Source: an uncultured Bacteroidales bacterium (lineage in GTDB: Bacteria > Bacteroidota > Bacteroidia > Bacteroidales > Paludibacteraceae). Taken from it: a stretch of DNA of 32,287 bases. Numbering within the stretch: the stretch's first letter is position 1; every line of letters starts with the position of its first letter. The position numbers and the translations under genes were made by a program. Below, in pieces: positions 1 to 6,614 of the stretch. The DNA is taken from NCBI GenBank assembly GCA_946406195.1, contig CAMJJT010000025.1, positions 1 through 32,287 of the forward strand. Direction: 5' to 3'. Below the pieces are notes generated by a model. The model saw only the letters and a list, made by a program, of their open reading frames with translations. It had not been told where the DNA came from and made no database searches.

Positions 1-68
1 ACCCGGCAGTCTATTGTGGCACCTATGCCAAGTACAACAACGGCAGTCTCTACGGTTATCCAAAGTAG
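1..68 (+). pseudogene. ardA: ArdA-like antirestriction gene, 5' fragment (interrupted)
   Basis: An open frame enters from outside the window and reads VYCGTYAKYNNGSLYG before hitting a stop at 66-68. This is the start of the ArdA fold as seen in Bacteroidetes antirestriction proteins (V-Y-x-G-T-Y-x-K-Y-N). The frame is broken at 51-56, where a recombinase-trio element begins; the last residues (YPK) are element-encoded. The other half resumes in frame at 3566. The true start codon lies left of the window. ArdA proteins mimic DNA and block type I restriction enzymes. This copy should be inactive unless the element excises. Confidence 0.8.
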
Positions 69-88
69 TACGTAATCATAAGTATTGC
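50..88 (+). repeat. Left terminal inverted repeat of the recombinase-trio element
   Basis: The 39 bp starting CTACGGTTATC match the inverted right end (3545 back to 3507) at 29 of 39 positions by hand alignment, with the first 11 bp identical. Two copies of an 11-bp motif TTATCnnAAGT lie here 17 bp apart (56-66 exact, 73-83 with one mismatch). The right end has the same pair at the same 17-bp spacing in mirror image. They are probably recombinase binding sites. Confidence 0.75.
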
Positions 89-100
89 GATTAACATGCA

Positions 101-125
101 GTCTCGCAGCGATTTACTGCGAGAC
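101..125. other. Perfect hairpin beyond the last recombinase gene
   Basis: A 9-bp perfect inverted repeat, GTCTCGCAG and CTGCGAGAC, surrounds a 7-nt loop. It sits 12 bp past the stop codon of the third recombinase, inside the element. No T-run follows on the minus strand, so a standard intrinsic terminator is not clear. It may be an mRNA 3' end, a barrier to outward transcription, or part of the recombination site. Confidence 0.5.
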
Positions 126-137
126 TACTTGTGATAA

Positions 138-1193
138 TCATTCTTTGCCTAAGCGAGATAACCAATCAATAAGTTCGCTATTTTCTTCCCAATGAGACTC
201 CGAAAGAGCCACGTCTGGAAGGATGTTCTTATAAGCATTTTCGACGGCCGCTCGTTTTTGTTTCGAGTCCGCACGCGCATAGATCTCTGTCGTTTTAACC
301 GACACATGGCCAAGTATGTCTCGTATATACACAAGGTTGACAGACGCGGCTACCAGATGCATAGCTTTAGAATGACGCAGCCCATGAGGACTTAAATGCG
401 CAGGCACGTTATCTGGATCTACTTCATGTGCCATTGTAATGTACTTTTGTAGGATATATGTGATACCTGCTGTCGTTAATTTATTGCCGGATGCGTTGTA
501 AAACAAAGGATGTCGGTTGTTATATGCGTTTAAGAGACTATGCTCTTGCATATAACTTTTCAGCAATTGACATGATTCCTCCTGGATTGGCACTAATCGT
601 GATTTACGACCTTTACCAAACAACGTAACTTGATATGGATAGGTTAGCCGGACATCACTAGGCGTCAGGTCGGCTATTTCTTGTGCTCTTGCTCCGCTAT
701 CATAGATTAGAGCGATAAGTGCTAAGTTTCTGCGTCCTTCTTTTGTATCTGTCGGTATGACTTTCAAAAGTGACCGGATGCCTTCAACGCTGAGATATTG
801 CACTATTGTTTTGGCTTCGTTTTTCTTCTTGATGCTCAAGATGTCATGCCATTGATTCATATGCGTAATATCCTCATATTGCATGTATTTAGCAAATGAG
901 CGTAACGTTGCAAGACGATTGTTGCGTGTCCTATCTGTTATGTGTTTCTCGGACTGGAGCCAATCTAGAAAGTCATTAACATTCCGGCGATTAAAATCGG
1001 GAAGGTTCATTTTGTCTATGCTAATATGCTTGATTCGATATAGATAGTCAACAAACGCTTTGATTGTGTATGCGTATACCCTCAAGGTATGGTCGCTCAC
1101 ACCGCGCTCGCTGACTAAGTATTCTTGAAAGTAATTGGCGATATATGCTTGTAACGCCGGTTCATTCTTCGTCTTCATTGATGTAACTGTCAT
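138..1193 (-). CDS. Tyrosine recombinase, third gene of the trio (RitC-like)
   Basis: This 351-residue protein is a tyrosine site-specific recombinase with an N-terminal SAM-like DNA-binding domain (about residues 15-115) and a C-terminal catalytic domain. The catalytic set is complete: Arg in DSGARAQEIADL, Lys in LFGKGRKSRLVPI, H-x-x-R in HGLRHSKAMHL, His in LGHVSVKTTEIYAR, and the nucleophilic Tyr in that last motif. Its start overlaps the 3' end of the preceding recombinase by 32 bp (17 bp if Met6 is used), which implies translational coupling. It probably acts with the other two recombinases in moving the element. Confidence 0.93.
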   Translation of the reverse strand: MTVTSMKTKNEPALQAYIANYFQEYLVSERGVSDHTLRVYAYTIKAFVDYLYRIKHISIDKMNLPDFNRRNVNDFLDWLQSEKHITDRTRNNRLATLRSFAKYMQYEDITHMNQWHDILSIKKKNEAKTIVQYLSVEGIRSLLKVIPTDTKEGRRNLALIALIYDSGARAQEIADLTPSDVRLTYPYQVTLFGKGRKSRLVPIQEESCQLLKSYMQEHSLLNAYNNRHPLFYNASGNKLTTAGITYILQKYITMAHEVDPDNVPAHLSPHGLRHSKAMHLVAASVNLVYIRDILGHVSVKTTEIYARADSKQKRAAVENAYKNILPDVALSESHWEENSELIDWLSRLGKE

Positions 1194-2166
1194 TTAAGTG
1201 TGGGAAAATATCTTTAATTGTTCCGCCTATTTGTTGTATTAGTTGCGGATATGCATCTTGCGTCAATCGCACATATTTCTCGGTTGAGTATATGTTTGCG
1301 TGCCCCATAAAAACACAGAGTGTTGGCAAAGCACAATAGATGTCCTTACCAGCTTCAATGTTCTTTCGTAATGAGTGGACAGCGAAAGTATGACGCAGAT
1401 CATGTATACGAGGACCAAAGTCTCGCCCTTTATGAGCTATATTTGCTTTTTCAAGCACGACACGGAACCAATTGTACACAAGTTTTTTGTCATATGGTTT
1501 CCCATCTGCCGTTATAAAGAAAGGACTTTGTGGAAGCCTTATTTCCTGAATGGGTAATTTGTTTCTTGCTTCGATATATTGCGACAAGATAGTCTGCAAA
1601 CTATCACATATCGGAATCATACGTTGCTTGCGGTTCTTTGTATGATTGAGCATGATAGTACCCGTCTTCAGATTTATGTCTTCATTGGTCAATTGAGTGG
1701 CTTCGGAAACGCGCATACCTGTACTGTATAATAGCCGGATGATTGCTGGAATCGCAAAAAACGCATTATGCATCCGTGCGCGTGTTACCCTCCAGTTAGC
1801 ACATGTCTCAAAGATGGATTGCATTTCAGCATCGGTAAAAACGTAAGGAATATACGTTGATTGGTCCGTGTATGTAAAATTGGGTATATAAGTTTGGATA
1901 CCACTTTTTGCCATGTGCAAACAAAGAGATTTAACTACGCCCATTTTCAGACTCTTGGTAATGGGTTTGTTGTTGAGCATAGTACTTTCTAACCAATCAA
2001 AGATAATCTCTTTCGTAACTGTCGGCTCTGTAATCTGATGGTCGACATAGTAGCGGTCGATACTTTGCAAAACCGTCTCATACTTTTTGATAGTCATGTT
2101 CATTGCCGCCTTATACGCAATCAGTTGCTCCATTTGAGGAGCCAAGACACTTTTAAACTTATGCAT
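1162..2166 (-). CDS. Tyrosine recombinase, second gene of the trio (RitB-like)
   Basis: This 334-residue tyrosine recombinase starts at the ATG at 2166, giving MHKFKSVLAPQ. I chose it because an AGGAGGAA Shine-Dalgarno sequence precedes it on the minus strand (plus-strand 2172-2179) and because it overlaps the previous stop by 8 bp; an upstream in-frame Met at 2253 would overlap far more. Catalytic residues are present: Arg in STGMRVSEATQL, Lys in HTKNRKQRMIPI, H-x-x-R in IHDLRHTFAVHSL, His and Tyr in MGHANIYSTEKYVRL. It is the middle gene of the overlapping set and probably cannot be expressed independently. Confidence 0.92.
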   Translation of the reverse strand: MHKFKSVLAPQMEQLIAYKAAMNMTIKKYETVLQSIDRYYVDHQITEPTVTKEIIFDWLESTMLNNKPITKSLKMGVVKSLCLHMAKSGIQTYIPNFTYTDQSTYIPYVFTDAEMQSIFETCANWRVTRARMHNAFFAIPAIIRLLYSTGMRVSEATQLTNEDINLKTGTIMLNHTKNRKQRMIPICDSLQTILSQYIEARNKLPIQEIRLPQSPFFITADGKPYDKKLVYNWFRVVLEKANIAHKGRDFGPRIHDLRHTFAVHSLRKNIEAGKDIYCALPTLCVFMGHANIYSTEKYVRLTQDAYPQLIQQIGGTIKDIFPHLNDSYINEDEE

Positions 2167-3400
2167 AAAAAATTCCTCCTCTTTGTGTATAAAAACTATT
2201 TGGCATTGCCGGTATATCCAGTGCACATTTGAGTAGCACGTCTCGTGACACACCGATATAGTGCATGGTGCTTGATGTCGCTACATGTCCTAATACTTCC
2301 GATATAACAGGCAATGTGACTCCGCTCTGCAGCATGTGAGTGGCCAATGAATGACGCAAGGCATGTGATCCTCGATGTCTTTGACCGACATCGACACCGG
2401 ATTGTTTAATTATCCATCCCACAAAATGACTAATATTGGTTGCGGACATGACATCATATGGAGCGTTGTCTGTTAGAAAAACGTACGGGAGAGATGATTT
2501 GGGACGAGCATACCTGATGTAATTGATGATAGCTTCACCTACATCATGCAGAAGAGGTAAACGCAAATCTACTCCCGTCTTAAATTGCTGCAAGTGTATC
2601 TCGTGTTTATCCCAGTCAATATGAGAGAATTGTAAGTATCTTATATCAGAAGATCTCATCCCTAATCGGCAGGCCATAAGCACTATGGCGTAGTTTCTCT
2701 TCCCAACATTGGAATGAGTGCGTGATTTGGCAAATTCAAGGATCTTAGATATTTCCTCGTCCGTGTAAGTAGTTGGTAACTTTTCGTGTTCAATGGACTG
2801 GAAACGACGTATGACCTCGCTATACTCTCTGCGGGTCTGGTGCGTGTTTTCCAGATACTTAAAGAATGTAGATAACACAAACTTCTTCTCACTCGTATTC
2901 CCTGCGCCATTTAGAAAGTCTAAAACGTCATTCTCAGAAATAGAGTCCAGTTCGGTTATGCCTTTAGCAGAGAGTCCGCAAATAAAAGAGGATAATTGAC
3001 GACGATGGGCGACTAAAGTTAAGTCTCTTAAACGGAGCTCTTGGCTTGAGTACTCAATAAATTTCTTTGCAACGTCTCCTATTGGACCATCTAATGGTTG
3101 TTTAGGCATCGTTTTCAAACGCCGTGAGATAGTCCCTGTTTCAACATACTCTGTCAATATTGTAACGCAACGAATGAGACTCTTGCGAGAAAAAAGACTT
3201 TTCCCCGGCAGATTAGCTTCTAAGAATCGTTCTCCTAAATCTTTGGAGTACAGAGTGGTGCCTTGAGACTTGGCAAATGGTAGCACATATTGTCTCCATT
3301 TGTCTTGATAACTACGGATGCTCGCCTCGTTATAACCTTTAGCGAACAATACATCCGCACATTGCTCAATTAGAGCGTTAATGTTCATGGATTTGTTCAT
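2159..3400 (-). CDS. Tyrosine recombinase, first gene of the trio (RitA-like)
   Basis: This is the promoter-proximal recombinase (413 residues from the ATG at 3400, MNKSMNINALIEQ). An upstream in-frame Met at 3442 falls at or before the predicted transcription start, so I did not use it. The catalytic residues are Arg in CRLGMRSSDIRYL, Lys in QFKTGVDLRLPLL, H-x-x-R in SHALRHSLATHML, and His and Tyr in VLGHVATSSTMHYIGV. The N-terminal 220 residues hold two helical DNA-binding segments, longer than in its two partners. Copies of the 11-bp putative binding motif lie directly upstream over the promoter, which would allow autoregulation. Confidence 0.93.
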   Translation of the reverse strand: MNKSMNINALIEQCADVLFAKGYNEASIRSYQDKWRQYVLPFAKSQGTTLYSKDLGERFLEANLPGKSLFSRKSLIRCVTILTEYVETGTISRRLKTMPKQPLDGPIGDVAKKFIEYSSQELRLRDLTLVAHRRQLSSFICGLSAKGITELDSISENDVLDFLNGAGNTSEKKFVLSTFFKYLENTHQTRREYSEVIRRFQSIEHEKLPTTYTDEEISKILEFAKSRTHSNVGKRNYAIVLMACRLGMRSSDIRYLQFSHIDWDKHEIHLQQFKTGVDLRLPLLHDVGEAIINYIRYARPKSSLPYVFLTDNAPYDVMSATNISHFVGWIIKQSGVDVGQRHRGSHALRHSLATHMLQSGVTLPVISEVLGHVATSSTMHYIGVSRDVLLKCALDIPAMPNSFYTQRGGIFYA

Positions 3401-3443
3401 AATGGTAAAATCTTTAGTTGTTATTGATCCACAAAACTTCACG

Positions 3444-3451
3444 CAAATATA
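3444..3451 (-). promoter_or_regulatory. Probable promoter (-7 box) of the recombinase operon
   Basis: Read on the minus strand this is TATATTTG followed by C, the Bacteroidetes -7 box. Transcription would start near 3437, about 37 nt before the 3400 ATG. A TTTTG lies upstream but 23 bp away, so the -33 element is imperfect. Two copies of the TTATCnAAAGT motif (3458-3468 and 3471-3481) lie just upstream. Confidence 0.55.
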
Positions 3452-3506
3452 ATACCATTATCGAAAGTCATTATCAAAAGTCAGCTGATAATATCAGTCA
3501 TTTCAT

Positions 3507-3545
3507 CCACTACTTATAATAAAATTCCACTTGTGATAACCGTAG
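3507..3545 (-). repeat. Right terminal inverted repeat of the recombinase-trio element
   Basis: This is the inverted partner of 50-88. ACTTGTGATAA (3529-3539) and ACTTATAATAA (3512-3522) mirror the two left-end motifs at the same 17-bp spacing. Together with the next copy, ACTTGTGATAA (3529-3539) - CCGTAG - TTATCGAAAGT (3546-3556) forms two inverted 11-bp arms around a 6-bp spacer, the layout of a tyrosine-recombinase core site. Confidence 0.75.
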
Positions 3546-3565
3546 TTATCGAAAGTTGTGATAAG

Positions 3566-4012
3566 TACGGCATGTGGATTGATTTGTCCACTTTTGAGAA
3601 CTACCACGATTTTATGGAGTTTTGCTACCGCTTGCACGCCAACGAGTCCGAGCCGGAACTCATGTTCCAAGATTACGAGCACTACCCAGAGCAGTGGTAT
3701 TGCGAGGGCTGCATGGGCGAAAGCACGTTCGATAAAATCAAAGCTTATGCCGAGCTGAGCGAGGAAAAGCGCGAAGCATACGAAGCGTATCTTACCTATT
3801 GGGATGAGGGCACGCTCGAAGATTTCGAGGAGCGCTACGAGGGCAAATACAATAGCCCCGAAGATTTCGCCGAGTACCTTTGCGAGGAGTGCGGCTACTT
3901 TAAGAACTTGCCGCAGTGGCTGCAATGCTGCATTGATTATTCGGCAGTATGGCGCAACCTTGATACCGGTGGCGATTACACCGAGGTCGATGGGCACATC
4001 TTCCGGAACTAA
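3566..4012 (+). pseudogene. ardA: ArdA-like antirestriction gene, 3' fragment
   Basis: From TACGGC the frame reads YGMWIDLSTFENYHDFMEF and continues to a stop at 4010-4012, about 148 residues. It is very acidic, rich in Asp, Glu, Tyr and Trp, as expected of the ArdA DNA mimics that block type I restriction enzymes. With the left fragment it makes a protein of at least 164 residues, the normal ArdA size. The frame is intact to its stop, so the insertion may be recent. A GTG at 3533 inside the element could start a hybrid protein with 11 foreign residues replacing the N-terminus, but the first strand of the fold would be lost. Confidence 0.82.
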
Positions 4013-4015
4013 AGC

Positions 4016-4042
4016 AAAGCGGGGCAACCCGCTTTCCTTTTT
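4016..4042 (+). terminator. Intrinsic terminator after ardA
   Basis: AAAGCGGG and CCCGCTTT form an 8-bp perfect stem closed by a GCAA tetraloop, then CCTTTTT. It begins 4 nt after the ardA stop codon. Confidence 0.85.
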
Positions 4043-4046
4043 GACC

Positions 4047-4077
4047 AGACCACCCTGATCCAGACGGGCGGTCTTTT
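4047..4077 (+). terminator. Second terminator-like hairpin
   Basis: AGACCACCC pairs with GGGCGGTCT (8 of 9 pairs) and is followed by TTTT. Its 3' arm runs into the GTCTTTT box of the next promoter, so termination of upstream transcripts and promoter start are packed together. It could also work on the minus strand. Confidence 0.55.
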
Positions 4078-4105
4078 GTCATGTCCTCATAAAGCAGTAA
4101 TTTTG
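4071..4105 (+). promoter_or_regulatory. Late-class promoter 1 (GTCTTTT / TAATTTTG)
   Basis: GTCTTTT begins 27 bp before the -7 box TAATTTTG (4098-4105). The 19 bp 4088-4106 are identical to the promoter before the prohead protease (5400-5418). The -33 also reads as a canonical TTTG exactly 19 bp from the -7 box. Transcription should start near 4112. No start codon follows closely, unlike the four sister promoters. Confidence 0.75.
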
Positions 4106-4111
4106 CATCGG

Positions 4112-4206
4112 AATCATTTTAAGGGACTTTAGTTTCTTGTTTGCCATAACGCGAAAGTTTTGTGCAAGAGGACGCCTGCTCGTGAGAGTCGGCGCCTCGT
4201 TTTTTT
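4112..4206 (+). ncRNA. Putative small RNA, about 95 nt
   Basis: The stretch is bounded by a well-formed promoter and by a terminator at 4168-4206 (GAGGACGCC against GGCGCCTC with one bulged base, then seven T). No credible open frame lies between. Either it is a stand-alone phage small RNA or the remains of a leader whose gene was lost. No family recognised. Confidence 0.5.
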
Positions 4207-4214
4207 ATGTAGAT

Positions 4215-4271
4215 TGACTGTTATTCCAAATATATTCCAATTATTCCAATTAAAGTGCATCCTTACAGTCA
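4215..4271. repeat. Three ATTCCAA repeats inside a 7-bp inverted repeat
   Basis: TGACTGT (4215-4221) and ACAGTCA (4265-4271) are exact inverted repeats. Between them ATTCCAA occurs three times (4223, 4234, 4243). The block lies just upstream of a promoter, so it is a candidate operator. Confidence 0.4.
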
Positions 4272-4288
4272 TTTAGACCTGAATTTTC

Positions 4289-4319
4289 TTGTACATCTCG
4301 CAAAAAAATTGTATCTTTG
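4289..4319 (+). promoter_or_regulatory. Promoter of the 4353 gene
   Basis: The -7 box is TATCTTTG (4312-4319), with TTG (4289-4291) 20 bp upstream. It lacks the GTCTTTT box of the late class. Transcription would start near 4326. Confidence 0.65.
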
Positions 4320-4352
4320 CACTCGCATTGTAGTATATATTTTATTGGACCT

Positions 4353-4880
4353 ATGCTTAACTATTACTTATATCTTACCATGCCCGACTATCTTGTACAG
4401 TGGTACGCGCATGAATGTCGCCGCAACCACCAAGCTGCAGGCGACACTTTTTCGGCTCAAATCTATCGTTATCCGGAGCCGGTATCTCCCATTAGAGGAT
4501 CTGTTGAATCTGATATTTTGGAGACATTCCTTACGAAACAACCAGGACCGAAACCAGAGGACTTCAAGGAGGGTGCCAATCTGGTGATCCAAATTCCTTC
4601 CTTCCGACATCGCGACCCGCAGATCTATAACTACCTGCGTCAGTCCGCGCGTGATCTCCTGTACGAGTGCATCCGTCGGCGCTTCAAGATTGCCTTGTGG
4701 CGCGATGTGCATAATCTTGATACTGCTTTCACACGCAAGGATCTTGCTATACAAGCTTGGATGGAGCATCATGGTATCGAGGACACGGAAACGAATTACT
4801 TTGCAGTACTCAAGGTCTATGATAGAGCAGATGCTGCCTATCGGAAGTCTGAATCTCGCAAAAAAATGAAAAAATCGTAA
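4353..4880 (+). CDS. Unknown phage protein
   Basis: The frame encodes 175 residues from the ATG at 4353, or 166 from the ATG at 4380 (MPDYLVQWYAHE). Both lie downstream of the predicted transcription start; an earlier in-frame Met at 4317 lies inside the promoter. I do not recognise the family. The protein is soluble, has many charged residues and ends in a Lys-rich tail (KSESRKKMKKS). It is the first gene of a short two-gene unit before the capsid operon, so a virion or head-assembly role is possible but not shown. Confidence 0.7.
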   Translation: MLNYYLYLTMPDYLVQWYAHECRRNHQAAGDTFSAQIYRYPEPVSPIRGSVESDILETFLTKQPGPKPEDFKEGANLVIQIPSFRHRDPQIYNYLRQSARDLLYECIRRRFKIALWRDVHNLDTAFTRKDLAIQAWMEHHGIEDTETNYFAVLKVYDRADAAYRKSESRKKMKKS

Positions 4881-4905
4881 TGAGTTCAAACGCTTTTTGT
4901 CTTTT

Positions 4906-5355
4906 ATGTCACAAACAGTCACACCACATAGTATGAATGATCTTGTTTCTCTTCCTGGAGTCAAATCTATTTCCTACATCCCGGCGAGTTCACTCGCTGA
5001 TAAATTAGGAGTACAGGCATTGGCAGGTCTGCCTATCTATATTCATGCCACCCCGACACCCATTGAGTTTAATGGCGACCCCACGTGCGAATGTACGCAT
5101 TCCAACGCGGGCGTATCTCCAAGTCAGTCGCTGGAGTTTTCTTTCCGCTCCAATCAGCAGATACCTGATGACCGGTATCTGGCATTCCTTGTCGTAGATG
5201 TGAATGGCCATAGTTATCTCATCGGCACCAAAGAGGAGCACCCTCTCATCGAGCGCGTGCAGTCGTTCGGCAATCCGGATAGCGATCCTTCCACATTCAC
5301 CTATACCATACAACTCACTTCTCCGCGCGCACTTATACCGTGCTCAATCCTTTGA
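4906..5355 (+). CDS. Unknown phage protein
   Basis: The frame encodes 149 residues from the ATG at 4906 (MSQTVTPHSM); a TTG at 4897 is a weaker alternative. It lies 25 nt after the preceding stop and probably shares its transcript. The sequence looks mostly beta-stranded with no membrane segment or signal peptide. I do not recognise it; the position before the prohead protease suggests a virion-related protein. Confidence 0.65.
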   Translation: MSQTVTPHSMNDLVSLPGVKSISYIPASSLADKLGVQALAGLPIYIHATPTPIEFNGDPTCECTHSNAGVSPSQSLEFSFRSNQQIPDDRYLAFLVVDVNGHSYLIGTKEEHPLIERVQSFGNPDSDPSTFTYTIQLTSPRALIPCSIL

Positions 5356-5382
5356 TGGCACGCGTATAGGGCGCGTTGCTCT

Positions 5383-5417
5383 GTCTTTTCGCACACGCAC
5401 ATAAAGCAGTAATTTTG
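5383..5417 (+). promoter_or_regulatory. Late-class promoter 2
   Basis: GTCTTTT at 5383 and TAATTTTG at 5410-5417 have the same 27-bp offset as the other four members. The ATG of the protease is 20 bp past the -7 box, so the mRNA leader would be about 13 nt. It drives the operon running to 10822. Confidence 0.8.
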
Positions 5418-5436
5418 CGGCATAAATCAAAAGTTT

Positions 5437-6570
5437 ATGCCCAATTACCACTTAAAACTCAAAGGCTTTGTAGGAGGTTATGACTTCGACGCATCGTACG
5501 TTGACTATATCCTCTCCAAGAATCAAGGCAAGCCTGTCGATGTGCTCATCGACTCTCTTGGTGGCTCTCTCGCTACCGCTCTTTCTATAGTTGCTTCTTT
5601 CCGCGAGCACGGCCAAGTTCATGTCCATTATGTTGGCATGAACGCTTCTGCGGCCACTATCGTTTCCATGGGTGCCAATCATGTCACCATGGACGCTTCC
5701 GCTATGTACCTTGTGCATAAGTGCTCTGCGGAGTTCATACAATGGGCTTCACTCAATGCCGATCAGCTCAAGGACCAAATCGCTCATCTGGAGCAGATGA
5801 AAACGGACTTGGAGAAGATGGATGCGAACGTCGCTTCGCTCTATGCGGCTAAGTGCAAGAAGCCTGCCTCCGAACTGCTTGACCTCATGAAGGTCGGTGG
5901 ATGGCTCACGGCTCAGGAAGCCCTTGCTTGGGGCTTTGTGGACGAGATCACGGACAGCAAGGAAGACAAAGCTCCCGTCCTTACCGAGGCTACTGCTTGC
6001 GCAATGGCTTCGGCTGGTATTCCTTTGCCGCATATGCCCATCCAACCCGAGCAGTCGGAGTGGTCGAAGTTCCTTTCGTCATTCATGCAGTTCTTTTCCG
6101 GACGCGCCTCTGAACTGGCGCAGCCGAAAGCATTGTCAACCCCTAACCAAACAGTTAAAGATATGAAGAATTTATTTCCTCTCATCGTGGCGGCATTAGC
6201 CCTCACCGATGAAGCATTCGCCAAGGATGCAGAGGGTAACGTTACCCTCAATCTCAATCAGTCTCAACTTCAGGCACTCGAACGGGAGATGAAAGGTCTT
6301 CACGAGGATGTCACTGAAGCTAACGGACGGGCTAATGGTGTCCAAGCGCTGAACCAAGAAATCTCCACTCTCAAGGCTTCAGCGGAAGCCAAGGATCAGG
6401 AAATTGCCACGCTCAAAGCGCGTGTAGAGGAACTTGGTCGCCAACCGGGTGACACCACCCACCAAGTTCACAACAGCGCAGGTGCCGATCCTCAGAAGCC
6501 CAAGTCGGATGTCGAGCAGTTCTTCGACACCAACCGCGAGGCGCGAGATTTATTCAACCGCCTTCCGTAA
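5437..6570 (+). CDS. ClpP-type prohead protease fused to a scaffold-like domain
   Basis: This 377-residue protein begins with an S14 (ClpP-like) serine protease fold of about 180 residues. The signatures are DSLGGS, the nucleophile Ser71 in MNASAAT, His94 in YLVHK, and GWLTAQEALAWGFVDEI at the end of the domain. Such proteases mature phage procapsids. After a linker, residues from about 243 (MKNLFPLIV) are rich in Gln, Glu, Ala and Leu and predict a coiled coil, as in scaffolding proteins. An ATG at 6163 could start a separate 135-residue scaffold within the gene, as in lambda C/Nu3. The major capsid gene follows 44 bp later. Confidence 0.88.
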   Translation: MPNYHLKLKGFVGGYDFDASYVDYILSKNQGKPVDVLIDSLGGSLATALSIVASFREHGQVHVHYVGMNASAATIVSMGANHVTMDASAMYLVHKCSAEFIQWASLNADQLKDQIAHLEQMKTDLEKMDANVASLYAAKCKKPASELLDLMKVGGWLTAQEALAWGFVDEITDSKEDKAPVLTEATACAMASAGIPLPHMPIQPEQSEWSKFLSSFMQFFSGRASELAQPKALSTPNQTVKDMKNLFPLIVAALALTDEAFAKDAEGNVTLNLNQSQLQALEREMKGLHEDVTEANGRANGVQALNQEISTLKASAEAKDQEIATLKARVEELGRQPGDTTHQVHNSAGADPQKPKSDVEQFFDTNREARDLFNRLP

Positions 6571-6614
6571 CCATCAACCTGAACCTTAACTAACTTTTTT
6601 AACCTAACTTAACT

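Larger units (their letters stand above)
56..3565. mobile_element. Recombinase-in-trio (RIT-like) element inserted in ardA
   Basis: The element carries only three overlapping tyrosine recombinase genes on the minus strand. It is bounded by imperfect terminal inverted repeats, and TACGG is present at both junctions (51-55 and 3566-3570). Deleting 56-3565 plus one TACGG joins the flanking ardA halves in frame as ...NNGSLYG-MWIDLS.... This order (about 410, 330 and 350 residues, genes overlapping, no cargo) is the layout I know for RIT elements; family assignment is by architecture, not by a search. The outer limits are uncertain by the 5-6 bp of shared sequence, and the right end has 20 extra bp (3546-3565) outside the mirrored repeat. 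Confidence 0.75.

Noticed and set aside
3503..4027. Minus-strand open frame over the ardA fragment
   Set aside because: It is the complement of an acidic gene, giving a Leu/Ala/Val-rich shadow protein; ardA explains the DNA.
4880..4936. 18-codon open frame starting at the stop of the 4353 gene
   Set aside because: It overlaps the better-supported 4906 gene in another frame and has no supporting signal.
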